Source: Flavobacterium anseongense
GTDB lineage: Bacteria > Bacteroidota > Bacteroidia > Flavobacteriales > Flavobacteriaceae
DNA: 64,000 nt
Assembly (NCBI RefSeq): GCF_021608185.1
Contig: NZ_JAKIHN010000001.1
Location: 186,001 to 250,000 of the forward strand
Direction of reading: 5' to 3'
Positions 47,012 to 55,937 of the stretch are shown here, piece by piece; position 1 is the stretch's first letter, and every line of letters starts with the position of its first letter. The notes below the pieces were generated by a model. That model was not told the origin of the DNA, did no database searches, and was given only the letters and a program-made list of their open reading frames with translations. A program made the translations under genes and the position numbers.

Positions 47012-47341
47012 ATGAAAAAATTAATTGCTGCTTTAACATTGATGTTAGCATTCTCAATAAATGCAAATGCGCAAGACAAAGATGCACCTTCGGCATATGA
47101 TCTAGGAAAAAAACAAGCTGCTGAGTTATCTGAATTTTTAGGATTAGACGAAACTCAAAATGAAAATTTCGCAAGACTTTTTGAACAAAAGATCACTATT
47201 CTTGATAACAAAAACTTAACTCAGGAAAGAAAAGATGAGTTTTCAAGAGTTATTGAATCAAAAATAAGAGGAACTTTAGATCCAAAACAAATGGATAAAT
47301 TAGAAAAAAACACAGTGTTGTTTCAAAAACTAATACACTAA
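47012..47341 (+). CDS. Small secreted helical protein (109 aa), function unknown
   Basis: Signal peptide MKKLIAALTLMLAFSINANAQ, then a helical body with AAELSEFLGLDETQNENFARLF and GTLDPKQMDKLEKNTVLFQKLIH. The layout (a helix that senses 'LGLDETQ', then 'LDPKQ') resembles the Spy/CpxP-like protein just upstream, although the two differ clearly in charge. Probably periplasmic. It has an exact consensus promoter of its own and ends at a terminator shared with hemL from the other side. Confidence 0.65.
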   Translation: MKKLIAALTLMLAFSINANAQDKDAPSAYDLGKKQAAELSEFLGLDETQNENFARLFEQKITILDNKNLTQERKDEFSRVIESKIRGTLDPKQMDKLEKNTVLFQKLIH

Positions 47342-47359
47342 TTTATTTTCATTAATAAT

Positions 47360-47390
47360 AAAAAGGTCCCGATTTTATCGGGACCTTTTT
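47360..47390. terminator. Bidirectional terminator between convergent genes
   Basis: AAAAAGGTCCCGA / TCGGGACCTTTTT, 13-bp perfect stem with a 5-nt loop. A and T runs flank it symmetrically, so it can serve both the 47012 gene and hemL. Confidence 0.92.
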
Positions 47391-47392
47391 AT

Positions 47393-48679
47393 TTAAAGAC
47401 TTTTTGAAACTTTATCAATAGCGGCTATAGTAAAATCTAAATCTTCATAGGTCAAAGCATCGGTAATAAACCAGGTTTCATAAGCTGAAGGTGCAATATA
47501 AACCCCTTCATTTAATAAGCCGTGGAAGAACTTTTTAAAGGTTTCGTTATCGCCGTTTTTTGCCGTGTTAAAATCATAAACAGGATTTGCATCAAAATGA
47601 ACCGAAATCATGGAACCTACTCTATTGATAGTAAACACAATATTATTGGCCGTTAGCACTTTCTCAATTCCTTGGTGCAGATAAGCCGTCTTTTCCTCTA
47701 ATCGTTTAAAAATATCAGCATCACTGTTTAATGTTTGAAGCATGGTAAATCCGGCTGCCATTGCCAATGGGTTTCCTGACAAAGTTCCAGCCTGATAAAC
47801 CGGACCAAGTGGGGACAAATAATTCATGATTTCATTTCGGGCAGCAAAAGCGCCAACAGGTAAACCGCCTCCGATAACTTTACCAAAACAAACAATATCG
47901 GCTTTGACATCAAACAATTCCTGAACTCCTCCTTTTGCCAATCGGAAACCGGTCATTACTTCATCAAAAATCAATAAGGTATTGTTCTCGTCACAAAGTT
48001 GTCTTAACGATTGCAAAAAGCCTTCTCTTGGTGGCACACAACCCATATTTCCGGCAACAGGCTCAATAATAATAGCGGCGATTTCATTTTTATTGGCGTT
48101 GAATAATGCTTTTACATTTTCTAAATCATTAAATCCTGCAAGCAATGTGTCTTTTGCTGTTCCCTGAGTAACTCCGGGTGAATTTGGCGTTCCAAATGTA
48201 CTAGCGCCACTTCCGGCCTGGATTAAAAAAGAATCCGAATGTCCGTGATAACAACCTGCAAATTTTATGATTTTATCTCTCTTGGTAAAACCTCTTGCCA
48301 AACGAATAGCACTCATGCAAGCTTCTGTTCCCGAGTTCACAAAACGGATTTTATCAATATTTGGCACCATCGAAACGGCTAGTTCCGCAATCTTTGTTTC
48401 TAATTCAGTTGGCATTCCAAATGATGTACCCTTTTTTGCTTTTTCTATAATGGCATCTACAACCGGTTGAAAAGCATGGCCTAAAATCATTGGTCCCCAT
48501 GAATTGATATAGTCAATTAATCGGTTGTCGTCTTCATCGTAGAGATAAGCTCCTTTGGCACTTTTGGCAAAAATGGGTGTTCCGCCAACACCTTTAAAGG
48601 CTCTCACGGGCGAATTTACGCCACCTGGAATAACTTTTTCAGCTTCAGCAAATAACTGACTGCTTCTTTGATAAATCAT
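47393..48679 (-). CDS. hemL: Glutamate-1-semialdehyde 2,1-aminomutase
   Basis: PLP enzyme (428 aa) making 5-aminolevulinate from glutamate semialdehyde in the C5 heme pathway. Motifs: [43 protein letters not shown], and PLP Lys in [15 protein letters not shown]. The ATG at 48679 ([10 protein letters not shown]) was chosen because the longer frame, from 48718, overlaps the upstream glucosaminidase gene and adds unrelated residues. It is the last gene of an operon with the glucosaminidase and ACC deaminase-like genes. Confidence 0.96.
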   Translation of the reverse strand: MIYQRSSQLFAEAEKVIPGGVNSPVRAFKGVGGTPIFAKSAKGAYLYDEDDNRLIDYINSWGPMILGHAFQPVVDAIIEKAKKGTSFGMPTELETKIAELAVSMVPNIDKIRFVNSGTEACMSAIRLARGFTKRDKIIKFAGCYHGHSDSFLIQAGSGASTFGTPNSPGVTQGTAKDTLLAGFNDLENVKALFNANKNEIAAIIIEPVAGNMGCVPPREGFLQSLRQLCDENNTLLIFDEVMTGFRLAKGGVQELFDVKADIVCFGKVIGGGLPVGAFAARNEIMNYLSPLGPVYQAGTLSGNPLAMAAGFTMLQTLNSDADIFKRLEEKTAYLHQGIEKVLTANNIVFTINRVGSMISVHFDANPVYDFNTAKNGDNETFKKFFHGLLNEGVYIAPSAYETWFITDALTYEDLDFTIAAIDKVSKSL

Positions 48680-48707
48680 ATTTGAAATGTGGATTTTATA
48701 TTTAAAA

Positions 48708-49601
48708 TTATTTGACAATTACAGTTTGTCCGAGAGAAATAGTATTGTCTGTTAGGTTATTTTTCCTCTTCAATTCATCAATTGAAATATTGAATTTTTT
48801 TGAAATCGAATACAATGAATCGCCTTTGACAACTGTATATTTTTGAACATTACCATTATCGGCAATTGGCTTAGTCACAACCGGAACATACTCTTTTCCT
48901 AAAACCTCTGCATCAAATCGTCCCAATTGATACTTCTCGATTAAACCAATTAGTTTGTCCGGATATTTTGAATCGGTTGCATAACCAGCCGCTTTTAAGC
49001 CATAAGCCCAACTTCTGTAATCATCTTTTTGAAACTCAAACAACTCAGCATATCTTGGTCTGCTCGTTAAAAAATAAGAATGGTCTTTGAAAGATTCACT
49101 TGGTTGATTGTACTTTCGGAAACATTCATTCTCTTCATCATCCGTATATTTTATACTTGGCCCTGTCCATTCTTTATGGCATTTAATTCCAAAATGATTG
49201 TTTGCCTGAACGCTCAACGGACCTGTTCCTGCACCTGATTCTAATATGGCCTGACCTAAAGTAATACTGGCTGGAATTCCTGTTCTGACCATATTTTCTT
49301 TGGCAACGCTTTTATAATTTTCGATATAAGACAAAACCATTTCGGTAGTTACCTTAACTCTCGTAGTTGCCTCTAAAACTTCAGTAGCATTTGAATAATT
49401 GGGAACCGTTGGCGAATCTTTTTTAGTAATTGCCACAGGATTTTTCACTGTTGCCGGTCTGTAAATTGGCTTTCTGACTCTTTGCACAATCGGAGTTTCT
49501 GACTTTCTTGGATCGGGTTTTGTAGTTCTGACAACTGCGTGATTTGCGCTACATGAAACAACAAAAATCATTAGTAGTAGTAAAAGGGCTTTCTTAATCA
49601 T
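48708..49601 (-). CDS. Glucosaminidase-domain lipoprotein with LysM (peptidoglycan hydrolase)
   Basis: 297-residue cell-wall hydrolase. The lipobox VVSC (residues about 14-17) anchors it to a membrane. A GH73-type glucosaminidase domain covers about 90-225: [25 protein letters not shown] with the catalytic Glu in AILESGAG, then [14 protein letters not shown] and [12 protein letters not shown]. The C-terminal LysM ([30 protein letters not shown]) binds peptidoglycan. It would cut between GlcNAc and MurNAc during wall turnover. It overlaps the ACC deaminase-like gene by 8 bp and is followed by hemL after 28 bp. Confidence 0.9.
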   Translation of the reverse strand: MIKKALLLLLMIFVVSCSANHAVVRTTKPDPRKSETPIVQRVRKPIYRPATVKNPVAITKKDSPTVPNYSNATEVLEATTRVKVTTEMVLSYIENYKSVAKENMVRTGIPASITLGQAILESGAGTGPLSVQANNHFGIKCHKEWTGPSIKYTDDEENECFRKYNQPSESFKDHSYFLTSRPRYAELFEFQKDDYRSWAYGLKAAGYATDSKYPDKLIGLIEKYQLGRFDAEVLGKEYVPVVTKPIADNGNVQKYTVVKGDSLYSISKKFNISIDELKRKNNLTDNTISLGQTVIVK

Positions 49602-50496
49602 AAACGTTAATTTGTAATTGGTTTTTTTGTTTTAATAAAATATTCATACCGGCTATACCTTGTAAACCGCCAGTATGGATAACCAGTATTTTTGAGTTCT
49701 CCGGAAAATAATTTTTATCAATTAAATCCATAACGCCAAACATCATTTTACCGGTGTAAATTGGATCTAATGGAACTTTATGTTTTTGATAAAACTCGTT
49801 AATAAAAACTATTAATTCATCCGAAACTTTGGCATAACCTGCAAAATGATAATCTTCAATTAAATTCCAGTTTGACTTGCGAACAAATTTACAAATATCT
49901 TCTCTTAAAAAGTCACCCTTTAATGCCGGAAAACCTAAAACTTGTTGACCATTTTTTGAACAATTTATCAGTCCCGAAATGGTGCCACCGGTCCCAACAG
50001 CGCAGCAAATATAATCGAACTTTTTATCGGTTTTTGTTAAAATTTCTTCGCATCCTTTTACCGCTAAATCATTGGTTCCGCCTTCCGGAATTAAATAAAA
50101 ATCGCCAAATTTTTCTGTTAGTTGTTGAATGAATTCCGGGTTACTTTTTTCTCTGTAAATTGATCTGCCCACGAACTCAAATACCATTCCGAAATCTTGG
50201 GCTTTTTGCAAAGTTGGGTTTTCAGAAATTTTATCTTGCAGTTCTTCTCCGCGAATTATTCCTATAGTTTTAAATCCCTGCTCTTTTCCTGCAGCAGCTA
50301 CTGCCAAAATATGATTTGAAAAAGCGCCTCCAAAAGTCAAAAGTGTTTGTTTACTTTCGCTTTTGGCTTGAGCCAGATTGTACTTTAATTTTCTGAATTT
50401 ATTTCCTGAAATACGAGGATGAAGTAAGTCTTCCCGTTTTATATAAAGCGAGACATTCGTATTTTCTAAATGGATTTTTTGATTGATACTTTCCAA
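49594..50496 (-). CDS. ACC deaminase / D-cysteine desulfhydrase family PLP enzyme
   Basis: 300-residue PLP enzyme of the 1-aminocyclopropane-1-carboxylate deaminase/D-cysteine desulfhydrase family. The PLP Lys lies in HPRISGNKFRKLKYNL and the Asn-rich loop in TFGGAFSNHILAVAAAGKE. The phosphate-binding CCAVGTGGTISGL and the C-terminal ILVIHTGGLQGIAGM are typical. ACC deaminase proper needs specific active-site residues I could not check, so D-cysteine desulfhydrase-like activity is as likely. The start codon is TTG at 50496; no nearby ATG exists in frame. Confidence 0.82.
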   Translation of the reverse strand: MESINQKIHLENTNVSLYIKREDLLHPRISGNKFRKLKYNLAQAKSESKQTLLTFGGAFSNHILAVAAAGKEQGFKTIGIIRGEELQDKISENPTLQKAQDFGMVFEFVGRSIYREKSNPEFIQQLTEKFGDFYLIPEGGTNDLAVKGCEEILTKTDKKFDYICCAVGTGGTISGLINCSKNGQQVLGFPALKGDFLREDICKFVRKSNWNLIEDYHFAGYAKVSDELIVFINEFYQKHKVPLDPIYTGKMMFGVMDLIDKNYFPENSKILVIHTGGLQGIAGMNILLKQKNQLQINVYD

Positions 50497-50630
50497 AAAA
50501 AATATTTTTCCAAAAGTAGTTTATTGTGGCAATATGAAGACTAAAAATTTTATCACCTGCTTGTTTTATTAACTAGCTACTGAAAATACCTGAATGCCAC
50601 TGGCAGTCCTCCTCTTAATATCAAACATAA

Positions 50631-50657
50631 AAAAAAGCGATTATAAATCGCTTTTTT
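50631..50657 (-). terminator. Terminator of the 608-aa T9SS protein gene
   Basis: AAAAAAGCGATT / AATCGCTTTTTT, 12-bp perfect stem with a 3-nt loop, 10 bases past the stop at 50667. Confidence 0.9.
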
Positions 50658-50666
50658 AAAATACTA

Positions 50667-52493
50667 TTAATTAGATGATACTATAATTTTTTGGCCACTA
50701 CTTTTTCCATCGCTAGTCTGCGTTTTAACTAAATAAATCCCGTCGCTCAAAGAAGCTGTAGAAAATTCATAACTGCTTGCAGAACCTAAATCTACTTTGT
50801 TAAATAACAATTTACCTGTTATATCAAACAGTGTAACCGACTTGATTTCTAAAGAATTAGGATTAGAAACGGTCAATAATTGATTGGCATTGTTTTGAAA
50901 AACAATTATATTTTCTCTTGTTGGATTAGAAACCGACAAGGCATCGTTTCTAAATGTAATTTCAAATCGATCGCTATGCGTTCCTTCCGGTAAAACAAAT
51001 TCATATTCAGCATTTTTTATATCGTGATATAAATCAGTTACTTTATCGTATAAATAAATGTTCTCCGCTTGATCAAAATTTATGATTTCTGCCACAGTAA
51101 TCTTGAAAGAAGCATTATTGGTAGCTTTAAAAGTCACCGGTAATCTTTTGTTTTCATCAAATTGAATTACTGAAATGACATAGTCTTTCTCATTTAATAA
51201 AAAATTCATATCCAATGTTGTGTTATCAGGGTTTTCCGCATCTTTTGCATGATCAACACCATCTGTAGCTTCACTATCAAAAGCCAAAACAACTTGCTTA
51301 ATCGCCTGACTATTTAATAAGGTATTAAACCTAATCTGAGGCACTTCCGCTGTTGAAACTGTGGTATAATCAAAACCTGAAACTGACATGATAGCTGGTA
51401 AGAAACCGCCATTATCATTTTCAGTGCGCGAATCAGGTAAGTTTCTTTCAAAAACTGAAGTTGAAACATTTTCTTTCTGAAAGACTCTATACGAATTTTT
51501 CATAGTAACGGTTGTTCCGGAAGCATTACCCTTAATCATAAACCCCTGTCCTACCGGACAAAACATTCTTGCATAACTATTGTTCGGAGAAGACTCTGTT
51601 AACGGCAATAGATTTCCTGATATGTCATAAGAATAAAATTTCGCAGGAACATATATTCCGGTTCCTCCTCTTGAAACTGGAGAAAATGTTCCATAACCAC
51701 CTCTATAGGCTAGTAAGGCATGGGAAGCTACCGTTTTATCATGCTCCCAAAAATAAGCAATACCAGTGCTATTAGTTGCATCAGTTAAAAACGCTGACAA
51801 ATCAATGGCAGAAGGATAAGGATTCCCTGTTAAAGTAAAATTATCATTAGCTACTGTAATGGTTATATCACCATCATTTGGTTTCCCTCTAAAGTCATAG
51901 CGTTGTTTACTACCCGGATTATTTACAGCAGTTTCTCCAACATCCGTTGCATCAGAACCACTGGTTCCTTTCATGGTAAATCCTTGACCGGCAGCTATAT
52001 TTGATGTACTATAAGAATGTGACCAACCCGCATAATCAGGCATCGCTAAAAATCTAAAAATCCAATAATTAGATATTGTCAGTGCTCCTGCAGCGGAAGA
52101 TCCATTATAACCGGTTGTAATTGTAGCCGCAGTACTTGCTGCATTTGTCGTTGGTACATGTAACATGGTTATTCCAAAATTTTCGTTACCAACACCGGAA
52201 GATGCATTTCCTACCGGTGAACACCAATAGTTGTAAGCATAATTGTTAGAGGTTCCTTCCTGAAAAACCGATAATTTGCCTGCACCGGTATTGGTAGAGG
52301 TTGTTGCTGTCCCTTGTATAAACTGACCTTCATTTCTCAAATAGAAATTACTGTTGGTATCGAGTTCTAAGTTGCCTTTTGCGAAAATTACAGCTCCTTT
52401 GTCAAAAATATAGCTGCCATTCTTCACGTACAACTGTCCAACAACTGAGTTTACGAAAAATAAAACGCTAAGTGTAAATAAAGTTGTTTTCAT
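50667..52493 (-). CDS. T9SS-secreted protein with C-terminal sorting domain (608 aa)
   Basis: Secreted or surface protein of unknown function. The ATG at 52493 gives the signal peptide MKTTLFTLSVLFFVNSVVGQ. The body has motifs shared with the C-terminal about 500 residues of the giant protein at 489-9767: LTGNPYPSAIDL, AYFWEHDK, GQGFMIKG, and a pre-terminal domain YLYDKVTDLYHDI...HSDRFEITF. The last about 75 residues form a type A T9SS sorting signal (IIVFQNNANQLLTV, SVTLFDITGKLL, GQKIIVSSN). No catalytic motif is visible. It stands alone between terminators. Confidence 0.85.
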   Translation of the reverse strand: MKTTLFTLSVLFFVNSVVGQLYVKNGSYIFDKGAVIFAKGNLELDTNSNFYLRNEGQFIQGTATTSTNTGAGKLSVFQEGTSNNYAYNYWCSPVGNASSGVGNENFGITMLHVPTTNAASTAATITTGYNGSSAAGALTISNYWIFRFLAMPDYAGWSHSYSTSNIAAGQGFTMKGTSGSDATDVGETAVNNPGSKQRYDFRGKPNDGDITITVANDNFTLTGNPYPSAIDLSAFLTDATNSTGIAYFWEHDKTVASHALLAYRGGYGTFSPVSRGGTGIYVPAKFYSYDISGNLLPLTESSPNNSYARMFCPVGQGFMIKGNASGTTVTMKNSYRVFQKENVSTSVFERNLPDSRTENDNGGFLPAIMSVSGFDYTTVSTAEVPQIRFNTLLNSQAIKQVVLAFDSEATDGVDHAKDAENPDNTTLDMNFLLNEKDYVISVIQFDENKRLPVTFKATNNASFKITVAEIINFDQAENIYLYDKVTDLYHDIKNAEYEFVLPEGTHSDRFEITFRNDALSVSNPTRENIIVFQNNANQLLTVSNPNSLEIKSVTLFDITGKLLFNKVDLGSASSYEFSTASLSDGIYLVKTQTSDGKSSGQKIIVSSN

Positions 52494-52575
52494 TGTTAAA
52501 TGTTTAATTTCCAAATATACAAAAATATCTTTTCAAAATCATAACACATTGATTACATTTAATTTGTAATCCACA

Positions 52576-52902
52576 TCAAATAAATTTCAAAAAACTCCAA
52601 AAAGTCCTTTGCTTTAAATAATCCAGTTGCTTTTCATTTGCATAAGCTTCCTTTTCAAAGGAGATGTTTCTGTAAGCGCTATCCCTGTCTTTACTGATAA
52701 TCCATCTAACCAAAAACTCAATTCCATACCAAATAAAAAAAGGCAAAACCAACAACTCAATCTGCTGGCGAATATGAATCTTCTCATGGTTAACCAAAAT
52801 CAAATTTTGCTTTAAATCATGCTCAGAAACAACAATAAACGGAAACAAAGTTATCCCTCGAAAACCTTTTGGAATTAAATATTTCGAAACGATTACAACC
52901 AT
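52576..52902 (-). CDS. Small membrane protein with HEKIH metallopeptidase-like motif
   Basis: 108 residues with one clear hydrophobic segment (IELLVLPFFIWYGIEFLV, about 58-75). Just before it is L-V-N-H-E-K-I-H-I-R-Q-Q, an exact HExxH zinc-peptidase signature, followed after the membrane segment by FEKEAYANEK, which could supply the third ligand. This resembles a cut-down M48/M56-type metallopeptidase core, and I recall such small conserved Bacteroidota proteins. Activity is unproven. It is divergent from the DUF5522 gene with 28 bp between the starts. Confidence 0.65.
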   Translation of the reverse strand: MVVIVSKYLIPKGFRGITLFPFIVVSEHDLKQNLILVNHEKIHIRQQIELLVLPFFIWYGIEFLVRWIISKDRDSAYRNISFEKEAYANEKQLDYLKQRTFWSFLKFI

Positions 52903-52930
52903 TTTAGTTTAATGCTTTAAATTTGCAGCT

Positions 52931-53107
52931 ATGAACGAGCAAAATAATGAAAATAATTTAATCGAAGGCGAAGATTTCTATTTCACACCCGAAGGTTATA
53001 AATGTTTCACCGAAAAATACCATCTTAAGCGTGGCTATTGCTGCCGAAGTGGTTGCCGTCATTGTCCATACGGATTCGATAAAAAAACAGGAACTATAAA
53101 AAAGTAA
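52931..53107 (+). CDS. Cys-rich DUF5522 protein (58 aa)
   Basis: Short frame from ATG 52931 to TAA 53107. It begins MNEQNNENNLIEGEDFYFTP and has the block GYCCRSGCRHCPYGF at residues 35-49, with four Cys and one His, plus Cys25. This is the DUF5522 signature and suggests a metal or iron-sulfur site. Function unknown. A TAAATTTG element (52918-52925) lies 5 bases before the ATG, which would make the mRNA almost leaderless, but no -33 TTG was seen. hutU follows 157 bp downstream, past repeat copy D. Confidence 0.8.
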   Translation: MNEQNNENNLIEGEDFYFTPEGYKCFTEKYHLKRGYCCRSGCRHCPYGFDKKTGTIKK

Positions 53108-53142
53108 ACAGTGATTAGTCACAGTATTCAGTAAATAAATTA

Positions 53143-53226
53143 GGGCGTTACCTCGTCTCGTTCAAAAACGAGCCGAGGTCGGGCTTTCCGCAGTACATGG
53201 TACTTGCTGCAATCCCTAACGCAAAA
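53143..53226 (-). repeat. Dispersed hairpin repeat, copy D
   Basis: Reverse orientation, like copy A, with which it shares GGGCGT at the left, GTCGGGCTTTCCGC, and CAATCCCTAACGCAAAA at the right. It contains two hairpins: CCTCGTCTCGTT / AACGAGCCGAGG (53151-53178, one mismatch) and AGTAC-ATG-GTACT (53192-53204). It lies between the DUF5522 gene and hutU. Confidence 0.8.
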
Positions 53227-53232
53227 CAAAAA

Positions 53233-53261
53233 ACTCAGTAACTTAGAACCTCAGCAACTAC
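53233..53261 (+). repeat. Degenerate CTCAG repeat in the hutU leader
   Basis: ACTCAGTAACTTAGAACCTCAGCAACT directly precedes the hutU ATG. It resembles, in sequence and in orientation relative to the start codon, the repeat before the cystathionine beta-synthase-like gene (33066-33100). Confidence 0.55.
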
Positions 53262-53264
53262 AAA

Positions 53265-55250
53265 ATGACTTTTCAGGAACAAATACAACAAGGAATTCCA
53301 TCAATTCTACCCAATCCAAAACCCTACGAAACGGATATCAATCATGCACCTAAGCGAAAAGAAATCCTTTCGGATGAAGAAAAAAAACTAGCGTTAAAAA
53401 ATGCCTTGCGTTATTTCGAACCGCAACATCATGCCACGCTTCTTCCCGAATTCAAAGAAGAATTAGAAAAATACGGACGCATCTACATGTATCGTTTTCG
53501 TCCGGATTACAAAATGTATGCACGTCCCATTTCAGAATATCCCGGAAAATCAGAACAGGCAAAAGCTATCATGCTGATGATTCAAAACAATTTGGATTAT
53601 GCTGTGGCACAACATCCGCACGAACTAATTACGTATGGCGGAAATGGAGCGGTTTTTCAAAACTGGGCGCAGTATCTGCTTACAATGAAATACCTTTCCG
53701 AAATGACCGACGAACAAACATTAACAATGTATTCCGGTCATCCAATGGGATTATATCCTTCGCATAAAGATGCGCCAAGAGTTGTGGTCACTAACGGAAT
53801 GGTAATTCCAAATTACTCACAACCTGATGACTGGGAAAAAATGAACGCATTAGGTGTTTCCCAATACGGACAAATGACCGCCGGAAGTTATATGTACATT
53901 GGTCCGCAAGGCATAGTACACGGAACAACAATAACCGTTTTAAACGGATTCAGAAAAATTAAAAAAACACCAAAAGGCGGCTTATTCGTGACTTCAGGAC
54001 TTGGCGGAATGTCGGGCGCACAGCCAAAAGCAGGAAATATTGCCGGTTGTGTCACGGTTTGTGCAGAGGTCAATCCAAAAATAACACACATTCGCCACTC
54101 ACAAGGCTGGATTAATGAGATCATTGAAAACATAGAGGAATTAGTTCCGAGAGTAAAAAAAGCGCTTCACGACAAGGAAACGGTTTCTATCGCTTACCTC
54201 GGAAACATAGTAGATGTTTGGGAACGATTTGATCAGGAAAACTTGCATATCGATTTAGGTTCCGACCAAACTTCATTACACAATCCTTGGGCTGGCGGTT
54301 ATTATCCGGTTGGAATTTCTTTTGAAGATGCCAACGAAATGATGGCAAACAATCCTGCCAAATTCAAAGAAGAAGTTCAGAACACTTTACGCCGTCACGC
54401 CAAAGCCATTAACAAACACACTGCAAAAGGAACCTATTTCTTTGATTACGGAAATGCTTTTCTGTTAGAAGCTTCCCGTGCCGGTGCTGATGTTATGGCT
54501 GAAAATCCAACTTTAGGACGCGAGTTTAAATATCCAAGCTACGTTCAGGATATCATGGGACCAATGTGTTTTGATTACGGCTTTGGACCTTTCCGTTGGG
54601 TTTGTGCTTCCGGAAATCCGGAAGATTTAGCTAAAACCGATAAAATTGCCTGCGATATTTTAGAAGAAATGATGAAAAATTCTCCTTCCGAAATCAAACA
54701 GCAAATGGCCGATAACATCCAATGGATAAAAGGCGCACAGGAAAATAAATTAGTAGTGGGTTCACAAGCCCGAATCTTATATGCAGATGCCGAAGGAAGA
54801 ATCAAAATTGCTGAAGCATTCAATCAGACGATTGCCCGTGGCGAAATTGGTTATGTAATTTTAGGCCGCGATCATCATGACGTTTCCGGAACTGATTCTC
54901 CTTATAGAGAAACTTCAAATATTTATGATGGTTCCCGATTTACTGCCGATATGGCAATTCATAATGTGATTGGTGACAGCTTCCGTGGTGCTACCTGGGT
55001 TTCTATTCACAATGGAGGCGGTGTTGGCTGGGGCGAAGTTATTAATGGTGGATTCGGTATGGTTCTTGATGGTTCTACTGACGCGTCAAGACGCTTAGAA
55101 TCAATGCTTTTTTGGGATGTAAATAACGGAATATCAAGAAGAAACTGGGCGCGAAATGAAGGGGCAATTTTTGCAATAAAAAGAGCCATGGAAACGCAAC
55201 CATTATTAAAAGTTACCATCCCTAACGTAGTGGATGATTCGTTGTTTTAG
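53265..55250 (+). CDS. hutU: Urocanate hydratase
   Basis: Second enzyme of histidine degradation, converting urocanate to imidazolonepropionate with tightly bound NAD (661 aa). Signatures: GLGGMSGAQPKAGNIAG for NAD binding, HPMGLYPS, and FGPFRWVCASGNPEDL, which carries the active-site Cys. The protein is about 100 residues longer than the common bacterial enzyme (about 555 aa) and closer in length to the animal enzyme. Other hut genes are not in this window. It is probably transcribed with or after the DUF5522 gene; no clear promoter was seen. Confidence 0.96.
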   Translation: MTFQEQIQQGIPSILPNPKPYETDINHAPKRKEILSDEEKKLALKNALRYFEPQHHATLLPEFKEELEKYGRIYMYRFRPDYKMYARPISEYPGKSEQAKAIMLMIQNNLDYAVAQHPHELITYGGNGAVFQNWAQYLLTMKYLSEMTDEQTLTMYSGHPMGLYPSHKDAPRVVVTNGMVIPNYSQPDDWEKMNALGVSQYGQMTAGSYMYIGPQGIVHGTTITVLNGFRKIKKTPKGGLFVTSGLGGMSGAQPKAGNIAGCVTVCAEVNPKITHIRHSQGWINEIIENIEELVPRVKKALHDKETVSIAYLGNIVDVWERFDQENLHIDLGSDQTSLHNPWAGGYYPVGISFEDANEMMANNPAKFKEEVQNTLRRHAKAINKHTAKGTYFFDYGNAFLLEASRAGADVMAENPTLGREFKYPSYVQDIMGPMCFDYGFGPFRWVCASGNPEDLAKTDKIACDILEEMMKNSPSEIKQQMADNIQWIKGAQENKLVVGSQARILYADAEGRIKIAEAFNQTIARGEIGYVILGRDHHDVSGTDSPYRETSNIYDGSRFTADMAIHNVIGDSFRGATWVSIHNGGGVGWGEVINGGFGMVLDGSTDASRRLESMLFWDVNNGISRRNWARNEGAIFAIKRAMETQPLLKVTIPNVVDDSLF

Positions 55251-55314
55251 TTTGGAATTAAAGTTTCTGATTCTAAGCTAAACTTTGATTTAGAAAACTT
55301 AAATTTTAATAGCT

Positions 55315-55866
55315 ATGAAGACACTTAAATTTTTACCGTTACTCCTACTCTTTATCGTTTCATCATGCTCTTCTGTTAGTGTGAACTATGATTATGACAA
55401 AAAAGTAGATTTTTCACCTTACAAGACTTTTGCATTTCACAAAGCGGGAATTGACAAAGCCGAGATTTCCGATTTAGATAAGAAAAGAATTCTTCACTCT
55501 ATAGATGAAGTAATGACTTCGAAAGGATTTGCAAAAAATGATAATCCCGATTTACTGATTGCTTTTTTTACTAAAGAAAGAGAGCAGGTTAACGTAAACC
55601 AATTTAATGTTGGTTGGGGTTATGGCTGGGGCTGGGGCTGGGGCTGGGGCTGGGGTTGGAATCCTTATTTGTGGGGAGGGAACTCATCAGTTTCAAGACA
55701 TACCGAAGGCACTTTGTATATCGACATTATTGATGCCAAGAAAAAAGAACTGATATGGCAAGGTGAAGGTCAAGGTGTTTTGACAAAAGACACCAATAAA
55801 AAAGATGAAGTAATTAAAGAGTTTGTAACTAAAATTTTAGAACAATATCCGCCGAAGAAGAAGTAA
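55315..55866 (+). CDS. DUF4136 lipoprotein with Gly-Trp repeat
   Basis: 183-residue envelope lipoprotein. The lipobox VSSC at residues 15-18 is followed by a DUF4136-type domain (VNYDYDKKVDFSPYKTFAFHKAG, ILHSIDEVMTSKGFAKNDNPDLLIAF, GTLYIDIIDAKKKELIWQGEGQG). A GW-repeat insert near residues 103-116 is encoded by a hexanucleotide repeat (55624-55659). Function unknown; DUF4136 proteins are common lipoproteins of Gram-negative envelopes. A terminator follows 41 bases after the stop. Confidence 0.85.
   Translation: MKTLKFLPLLLLFIVSSCSSVSVNYDYDKKVDFSPYKTFAFHKAGIDKAEISDLDKKRILHSIDEVMTSKGFAKNDNPDLLIAFFTKEREQVNVNQFNVGWGYGWGWGWGWGWGWNPYLWGGNSSVSRHTEGTLYIDIIDAKKKELIWQGEGQGVLTKDTNKKDEVIKEFVTKILEQYPPKKK
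55624..55659 (+). repeat. In-frame GGCTGG hexanucleotide repeat
   Basis: Five copies of GGCTGG and a sixth GGTTGG encode alternating Gly-Trp in the DUF4136 lipoprotein. Changes in copy number would add or remove two residues without breaking the frame. Confidence 0.9.
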
Positions 55867-55907
55867 GCAGTCTTCAGTCGCAGTTGGCAGATTAAAAAAT
55901 AAAACAG

Positions 55908-55937
55908 AAACCGCAATAGTAATGTTGCGGTTTTTTT
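55908..55937 (+). terminator. Terminator after the DUF4136 gene
   Basis: AAACCGCAA / TTGCGGTTT, 9-bp stem with an 8-nt loop and T run (TTTTTTT), immediately before repeat copy E. Confidence 0.85.

Noticed and set aside
55260..55286. AAAGTTT/AAACTTT inverted repeat between hutU and the DUF4136 gene
   Set aside because: AT-only 7-bp stem, no T run; not a credible terminator.
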